Positions 59,294 through 64,000 of a DNA stretch of 64,000 nt are shown in pieces. Numbering within the stretch: the stretch's first letter is position 1; each line of letters begins with the position of its first letter. The DNA is from Terrisporobacter vanillatitrophus (GTDB lineage: Bacteria > Bacillota > Clostridia > Peptostreptococcales > Peptostreptococcaceae). The stretch lies in assembly GCF_051148895.1 (NCBI RefSeq), contig NZ_CP154625.1, positions 1,984,001 through 2,048,000 of the forward strand, written 5' to 3'. Below the pieces are notes generated by a model that did no database searches, was not told the DNA's origin, and worked only from the letters and a program-made list of their open reading frames with translations. Made by a program: the position numbers and the translations under genes.

Positions 59294-60812
59294 GGGAGTG
59301 TAGATAGGTTTGTGTAAAAACAAACTTACCTACACTTTTTTAGTATTTAAAATTGGTAAGTTTGGAATAATATTCATATTAAAATTTATGGAGGTTTGTA
59401 AAATGAAAGATATAATTATTCCAGATATTGATTATCAAGCAGAGGTGAAAAAATGTAAGACAATGGAAGACATCGTTGGAAAAAATGGATTGATGCAAAA
59501 ACTATTCAAGGATGTAATGCAACAACTTTTAGAGGCTGAAATGGAAGAACATCTAGGTAGAGAGAAATATGAAAGATCTGATAATAATGATACAAATTAT
59601 CGAAATGGATATAGTTCAAAGACAATAAGTAGTAGTTTTGGTGATATTGGATTAGATGTTCCAAGAGATAGAAAATCAGAATTTGAACCGAAGGTTGTTA
59701 AGAAATATGAAACAGTATGTAATGAATTAGATAAAAAGATAATAGGTCTTTATGCTTGTGGAATGAGTGTGAGAGATATTCAATCTGAAATGGAAGAGCT
59801 ATATGGTATAGATGTATCACCTTCAATGATTTCTAAGATAACAGATAAGGTTGTTGAGGCTGCCGCCGAATGGCAAAGTAGAACACTTGATGAAATTTAT
59901 CCTATAGTATATATGGATGCTATGCATTTTAAAGTAAGAGATGATAATAAAATAGTATCTAAAGCTGCATACATTTGTATGGCCTTAGATATGAAAGGAA
60001 AAAAAGATATATTAGGTATTTGGATAGGTGAATCTGAAGGGGCAAAGTTCTGGCTATCAGTATGTAATGATTTAAAAAATAGAGGTTTAAATGATATATT
60101 AATAGCTTGCATGGATGGTTTAAAAGGCCTTCCAGAAGCAATAAAAACTGTATATCCAGATGTGAATATACAAACTTGCATAGTACATCAAATTAGAAAT
60201 TCATTAAAATATATAGCATCAAAAGATCAAAAGGAATTTATGAAAGATTTAAAGAATGTGTATAGAGCATTCAATGAAGAAACTGCGCTTGCAAATTTAG
60301 ATATTTTAAAAGATAAATGGTATAACAAGTATTCAGTTGTAATAGATTCTTGGTATAATAATTGGCCTAATTTAGCAACGTTTTTCGATTTTTCTGAAGA
60401 TATTAGAAGAATCATATATACTACAAACTCACTAGAAGGTTTTAATAGACAGCTAAGAAAATATACAAAGGTTAGAACTGTATTTCCTACAGATGAGTCA
60501 CTAAGAAAATCTCTGTATCTTTCTACTATGAAAATCATAGAAAAATGGACATCTCCAAATCAAAATTGGGCTACCACTTTAGCGCAGCTAACAATTAGAT
60601 TTGAAGATAGAATTCCTAAAAAATATACAATCTAAAATTTTTTTGAAAATGGTAAATTTAGTGTATATTGTCCTAAATTAGACACATAATAAAAATGTAT
60701 AAAATACCATTATTAGTATTCCAATCAAATAAAAAAATATTACTGGAATAAGTAATTTCCAGTAATATCAATTAATAAATAAGTCTATTTACACAAATCT
60801 ATAGACATTCTC
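59294..60812 (+). mobile_element. IS256-family insertion sequence, intact
   Basis: 1,519 bp. The imperfect inverted repeats of about 26 bp share the core TTTGTGTAAA (left from 59294, right ending 60812). The perfect 8-bp direct repeat CTTTTTAT flanks it at 59286-59293 and 60813-60820, the size expected for IS256. Inside the right end, after the transposase gene, 60735-60768 holds a hairpin (ATATTACTGG/CCAGTAATAT) that forms a terminator on the minus strand, which would block incoming transcription. Confidence 0.92.
59403..60635 (+). CDS. IS256-family (Mutator) transposase
   Basis: 410 residues from ATG 59403 (TGGAGG 9 bases upstream; the frame is open from 59310 without a ribosome site). Family landmarks: YRNGYSSKTISSSFGDIGLDVPRDR near residue 70 (split as NYRNGYSSKTI and DIGLDVPRDR), the DDE Asp in PIVYMDAMHFKVRD near residue 170, ACMDGLKGLPEAI with the second Asp near residue 237, CIVHQIRNSLKYI, and TTNSLEGFNRQLRK containing the catalytic Glu. 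Full length; the element also has intact ends, so it is likely functional. Confidence 0.96.
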   Translation: MKDIIIPDIDYQAEVKKCKTMEDIVGKNGLMQKLFKDVMQQLLEAEMEEHLGREKYERSDNNDTNYRNGYSSKTISSSFGDIGLDVPRDRKSEFEPKVVKKYETVCNELDKKIIGLYACGMSVRDIQSEMEELYGIDVSPSMISKITDKVVEAAAEWQSRTLDEIYPIVYMDAMHFKVRDDNKIVSKAAYICMALDMKGKKDILGIWIGESEGAKFWLSVCNDLKNRGLNDILIACMDGLKGLPEAIKTVYPDVNIQTCIVHQIRNSLKYIASKDQKEFMKDLKNVYRAFNEETALANLDILKDKWYNKYSVVIDSWYNNWPNLATFFDFSEDIRRIIYTTNSLEGFNRQLRKYTKVRTVFPTDESLRKSLYLSTMKIIEKWTSPNQNWATTLAQLTIRFEDRIPKKYTI

Positions 60813-60839
60813 CTTTTTATAACTTGATGTATTAGTACT

Positions 60840-61644
60840 ATTGAGCAAATATTAAATTAGCACGTCATGCAATATGCAAAGCCCTATGCACTGATTATAA
60901 GTATGGGAATTCCTTTTGGAATTTTTTCTGCTGGAATATCTTATTTTATTCGAGCAGACGGTAATCCCAACTATTCAAGTTTAGTTTTGTTGTCAGGAGC
61001 TATTTTCAACATGATATTTGATCCAATTTTTTTATTTGTATTTAAGATGGGCATTGAGGGAATTGCTTTGGCCACTGTATTTGGTCAAATCTTATCAAGT
61101 ATACTTGGGCTTATATATTTACTTTTTAGATTTAAATCAGTATCTATTAGTAAAAATGATTTTATCTTTAATCCTAAAATAATATATACAATTTGTTCTT
61201 TAGGAGTAGCAGCCTTTACAACACATATTTTATCAACAATAGTACAAATTATTCAAATGAATACTTTACGATATTATGGAGGTTTATCAATTTATGGTAG
61301 TGAAATAGCCATAGCTGCAGCAGGTGCTGTAGGAAAGATTACAGTTCTTTTTTATCTTGTATTATAGGAATTTCTTTAGGATGTCAGCCTATTTATGGTT
61401 TTAATTTTGGAAGTAAGAAGTATGATAGAGTTAAAGAAACTTATCTTATGGCAATTAAATATGGAACAATAGTAGCTATTATAACATTTTTCCCATATTA
61501 TTAGGTATTGATGGCGTTTTCTTTGTTGGTCCCATATCAGATGGCATTGCTGCGTTAATTGTAATATTATTTGCTAGAAGAGAAGTCAAAAAACTTACAA
61601 AAATGGAATTGGAGAAAACTTTAAAAATAAAAGAGGAAAATTAA
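60840..61644 (+). pseudogene. Decayed MATE-family efflux transporter gene
   Basis: Three consecutive blocks of one MATE protein lie in different frames. 60867-61367: SMGIPFGIFSAGISYFIRADG to AAGAVGKITVLFYLVL. From about 61366: GISLGCQPIYGFNFGSKKYD, ending at TAG 61503. From about 61504: GIDGVFFVGPISDGIAALIV to the TAA at 61642-61644. A frameshift near 61366 and a frame change with lost residues near 61500 break it, and the first half is missing. Originally a multidrug/Na+ antiporter, probably controlled by the TetR regulator just downstream. Inactive. Confidence 0.88.
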
Positions 61645-61645
61645 A

Positions 61646-62242
61646 ATGAAAAGAGATAGAAGAAGTGAAATATTAGATATATCTAAACAGTTGTTTAATG
61701 AGAGAGGATTTAATGCTGTTTCAATACGTGATATTGCAAATCATTTGGGTATTAGCAGTGGCAACCTAACTTATTACTTTAATAAAAAAGAAGAAATTAT
61801 GGAAGCTCTTATTGATGAAAATTCAGATGAATCATGGACTAAACCTATAGAGAAACTTGATGAACTAGATGCATTTTTTATTCATATACAGCAAGTAGTT
61901 CAAGATAATGCCTTTTATTTTTGGCATCATGCTCAACTTTCACAATTATCTAGCAAAATACGAAAAAAGCAAGAAGATAGATATGATTACAATGTAAAAA
62001 TACTAAAAGAATGCCTTAATAAGCTTAAATCTGAGAGATTAATTAGAGCAGAGAAGTTTATTCATGAATATGATAGAGTAATTGATACTTTACTGATTTC
62101 AAGTATATATTGGATACCATTTTCTAATATAAAAGGATTAAATTATACTCAAGAATCTTATCGAAATCATGCATGGTCAATAATGTATAATTTACTAACT
62201 GATAAAGGACGCAATGAGCTATCTAAAATTATAGATAATTAG
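61646..62242 (+). CDS. TetR family transcriptional regulator
   Basis: 198 residues; AGAGGAAA precedes ATG 61646. The N-terminal helix-turn-helix is classical: RSEILDISKQLFNERGFNAVSIRDIA, then NHLGISSGNLTYYFNKKEEIMEAL. The rest is a helical ligand-binding domain with several Trp (FYFWHHAQLSQL, HAWSIMYNLL). It starts 1 base after the decayed MATE gene and probably once repressed it; such pairs respond to the exported compound. The regulator is intact although its target is broken. Confidence 0.9.
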   Translation: MKRDRRSEILDISKQLFNERGFNAVSIRDIANHLGISSGNLTYYFNKKEEIMEALIDENSDESWTKPIEKLDELDAFFIHIQQVVQDNAFYFWHHAQLSQLSSKIRKKQEDRYDYNVKILKECLNKLKSERLIRAEKFIHEYDRVIDTLLISSIYWIPFSNIKGLNYTQESYRNHAWSIMYNLLTDKGRNELSKIIDN

Positions 62243-62246
62243 AAAA

Positions 62247-62282
62247 GGAAAAAGCCATCTCAATAGGAGTGGCTTTTTCTTT
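62247..62282. terminator. Bidirectional terminator between tetR and the substrate-binding protein gene
   Basis: GGAAAAAGCCA and TGGCTTTTTC form the stem, with A- and T-runs on either side. Confidence 0.8.
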
Positions 62283-62304
62283 TATCTAATTTATTTAATA
62301 AAAA

Positions 62305-63339
62305 CTATTTATTATTTTCAATAGCTTTTTCAGCATAGTTTGTAGTTACAACTGAGTTATATGGTATTTTCTCGTTTAATTCTCCGCCTTCAATCATAAT
62401 ATCCATTAATCTGTTTAAGCTATCTTCTTTTAGAAGTGGATCTGATGACCATGCATCAATTTCTTTGTACTTTTGTGCAACAACTATTAAATCTTCTAAA
62501 GAAGTATCTTCAAAGAATGGTTGCATAGCTTTAGCTACTTCTTCGTCAGAAGCTTGTTGAACCCATTTTTGACCTTTATATAGTGCATTAGTAAATCTTT
62601 GTATTAAATCTGAATTCTTATCCATATATGATTTAGTAGCACTGTAACAAGTAAAAGGTATTTCGCCAGCATCCTGACCAACAGATGCCACAATATAACC
62701 TGCACCTTCTTTTACCAACTGAGTTGCAGTAGGTTCAAATGCTGTTGTATAATCAGCCTCACCAGCTGCAAATGCTCCAGCCATTACGCCAAATTGAACA
62801 TCCGTACGAACATTTACCTGTCCTTTTGATGTATTCTCACCAATAGTTAAATCTTGATTTTTTAATAAATATTCCAATGTCATTAGAGGAACTCCACCAG
62901 CTCTTCCACCTAGAATCTCTTTTCCTTCTAAATCTTTATAAGTAAAATTATCATTTTTTTCTCTAGATACTATAAAACTTCCGTCTCTCTTTGTTAATTG
63001 TGCAAAGTTAATAGCATAATCATCGCTACCTTGTTTATACACGTATATAGAAGCTTCAGGACCCATAAGACCAATATCAGCTTCTCCAGAAATTAAAGCT
63101 GCCATAGTTTTATCAGCACCTTGTGCATCTATTAAATCCACTTCAATTCCTTCCTCTTCAAAAAATCCCTGTGTAATTGCTGCGTATTGAGGTGCATAGA
63201 AAACAGAGTGTGTTACTTCAGCCACAGTAACCTTATCTAACTCTTTATCCTTTGTAGACTGGTTATTTGAAGCACAACCAGTAAGACAGCACGCTCCTAA
63301 TGAAAGAGCACTAGCAAGAGCAATAATCTTTTTATGCAT
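62305..63339 (-). CDS. NMT1/SsuA-like ABC transporter substrate-binding lipoprotein
   Basis: 344 residues; GGGGGA precedes the ATG on the minus strand. Signal peptide with lipobox LTGCASN (Cys about 22). The mature protein has the NMT1/THI5-like fold: FYAPQYAAITQGFFEEEGIEVDLID near residue 47 (split: APQYAAITQGFFEEEG), SGEADIGLMGPEASIYVYKQG near residue 88, and GGRAGGVPLMTLEYLLKNQ near residue 146. Relatives bind thiamine precursors, sulfonates, nitrate or riboflavin-like compounds. No permease or ATPase gene adjoins it, so the ligand is unassigned. Confidence 0.88.
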   Translation of the reverse strand: MHKKIIALASALSLGACCLTGCASNNQSTKDKELDKVTVAEVTHSVFYAPQYAAITQGFFEEEGIEVDLIDAQGADKTMAALISGEADIGLMGPEASIYVYKQGSDDYAINFAQLTKRDGSFIVSREKNDNFTYKDLEGKEILGGRAGGVPLMTLEYLLKNQDLTIGENTSKGQVNVRTDVQFGVMAGAFAAGEADYTTAFEPTATQLVKEGAGYIVASVGQDAGEIPFTCYSATKSYMDKNSDLIQRFTNALYKGQKWVQQASDEEVAKAMQPFFEDTSLEDLIVVAQKYKEIDAWSSDPLLKEDSLNRLMDIMIEGGELNEKIPYNSVVTTNYAEKAIENNK

Positions 63340-63404
63340 ATATATATCCCCCTATAAATTAACGATAATATATTATATTAAAAAGGAGATATAGGTGTTA
63401 CAAA

Positions 63405-63438
63405 AAAAGAGAACATATATTATATATGCTCTCTAAAA
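63405..63438 (-). terminator. Minus-strand terminator of the LCP gene
   Basis: AGAGaACATATAT pairs with ATATATGcTCTCT; on the minus strand it is followed by six Ts. Confidence 0.75.
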
Positions 63439-63441
63439 TGT

Positions 63442-64000
63442 TTAGTGATTTAGTTCTATCTTATTTGTTTCGCTTAGGTATTTATTATTTTCCATTGGTA
63501 TATCGTCGAAAATAAATTGTTTTAAAACTACTACTGAATTTTTATCATATAACCAAACCCAACCAGCATCTTTATATTTGCCACCCTTAGAGTGTATGTC
63601 ATCTATTATAGGGAATTGTCCCTGTTTAATAGTACTATCTTTAGAAAGAATGCTATATGCTGATGTTCCAAGATTTAATAATTCAATAGATCCCATATTA
63701 GTGCTTACGCTAGGCAATAAAGATTTTATTAATTTTGGATATTCAGATGAAGAAAGACCTTTCAACTTTGATGCTACTCCCATTATAACTTTTCTTTGTC
63801 TACCATCTCTATAAATGGCACTGTCTATATCTCTAATTCTACAATAAGATATAGCTTGATAACCAGTTAATGTTTGTACACCAGAACCTGGAATTAACTT
63901 CATTTCACCTTTATCAGCATTATCATAAGACTCATATGTGGAAGGTATTAATTTATTTACAGCTTTCATTTCTTTCTCTGTGATATCTACTTCTACTCCT
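63442..64000 (-). CDS. LytR-CpsA-Psr (LCP) family protein, 5' end outside the window
   Basis: The minus-strand frame is open to the edge of the window, so only the last 186 or so residues are seen. They contain the LCP core: IPGSGVQTLTGYQAISYCRIRDID near visible residue 35 (split: GVQTLTGYQAISYCRIRD) and YRDGRQRKVIMGVASKL, with the Arg/Asp residues that bind polyprenyl pyrophosphate. LCP enzymes attach teichoic acids or other glycopolymers to peptidoglycan outside the membrane. The N-terminal membrane helix must lie beyond 64000. Confidence 0.92.
   Translation of the reverse strand, partial: GVEVDITEKEMKAVNKLIPSTYESYDNADKGEMKLIPGSGVQTLTGYQAISYCRIRDIDSAIYRDGRQRKVIMGVASKLKGLSSSEYPKLIKSLLPSVSTNMGSIELLNLGTSAYSILSKDSTIKQGQFPIIDDIHSKGGKYKDAGWVWLYDKNSVVVLKQFIFDDIPMENNKYLSETNKIELNH

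Noticed and set aside
59082..59303. 73-codon frame in the intron 5' region
   Set aside because: Lies in the catalytic RNA part of the group II intron on the opposite strand, with no ribosome site.
1..64000. CRISPR arrays, tRNA or rRNA genes
   Set aside because: No spaced repeat arrays and no tRNA- or rRNA-like sequence were found by reading both strands; the two-copy repeat at 3160 is tandem without spacers.

Overview
The window is low-GC, Gram-positive, endospore-former-type DNA: AT-rich intergenic spacers, strong AGGAGG-type ribosome sites, many extended -10 promoters, T-box and lysine riboswitch leaders, and clostridial gene orders (miaB-mutS-mutL-miaA-hfq-ynbB; Re-type citrate synthase-aconitase-isocitrate dehydrogenase). 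An anaerobic Clostridia member, plausibly Peptostreptococcaceae, is the best inference. No rRNA, tRNA or CRISPR array was seen.

Layout. 1-3.8 kb: the 3' part of a lipid kinase gene, a candidate structured RNA, glnS (minus strand) and a papain-like amidase. 3.9-12.5 kb: an unknown membrane protein, an orphan replication-relaxation-like protein, the lysine riboswitch with lysC-lysA, a lipoprotein, an RluB-type pseudouridine synthase, an MnmM/YtqB methyltransferase and an RpiR regulator. 12.5-18.5 kb: a T-box leader with a duplicated antiterminator/terminator module, ornithine carbamoyltransferase, then a three-gene 2-oxoglutarate/glutamate branch. 18.5-22.3 kb: a metallo-beta-lactamase-fold protein and a four-gene cluster (methyltransferase, Cys-rich membrane protein, SDR, unknown).

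22.5-27.5 kb is an accessory zone. It holds an Rpn-like tail fragment, an intact IS21-family element with a perfect 7-bp target duplication, a small membrane-protein gene broken by TGA, a secreted protein, and a junction where the ends of three unrelated genes (an unknown minus-strand gene, a nitroreductase and a phage SNF2 helicase) meet next to a Mor-like phage regulator.

27.7-40 kb: a sulfur/thiol-redox set (four-domain CoA-disulfide reductase, rhodanese, methyltransferase, CcdA-TlpA fusion) behind a promoter with inverted-repeat operators; then UvsE, DUF421/DUF4363, a C_GCAxxG_C_C protein, MiaB, a Nudix hydrolase and a LarA-like protein. 40-47.9 kb: mismatch repair, tRNA modification, Hfq and YnbB. 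48-50.9 kb: a lone SIR2-like protein with a zinc ribbon, a DUF554 protein and an unknown protein.

51.3-57.3 kb carries a NuoE-NuoF-(NuoG N-terminus/GltD/ferredoxin/MopB) operon behind an extended -10 promoter and a Rex-like site. I interpret it as an electron-bifurcating, Stn-type NAD(P)H/ferredoxin transhydrogenase. Its 3' flank is invaded by a group II intron set just beyond the operon's terminator hairpin and by an IS256-family element with a perfect 8-bp target duplication. 60.8-64 kb: a decayed MATE transporter gene, a TetR regulator, an orphan NMT1-like substrate-binding lipoprotein and the 3' part of a LytR-CpsA-Psr gene.
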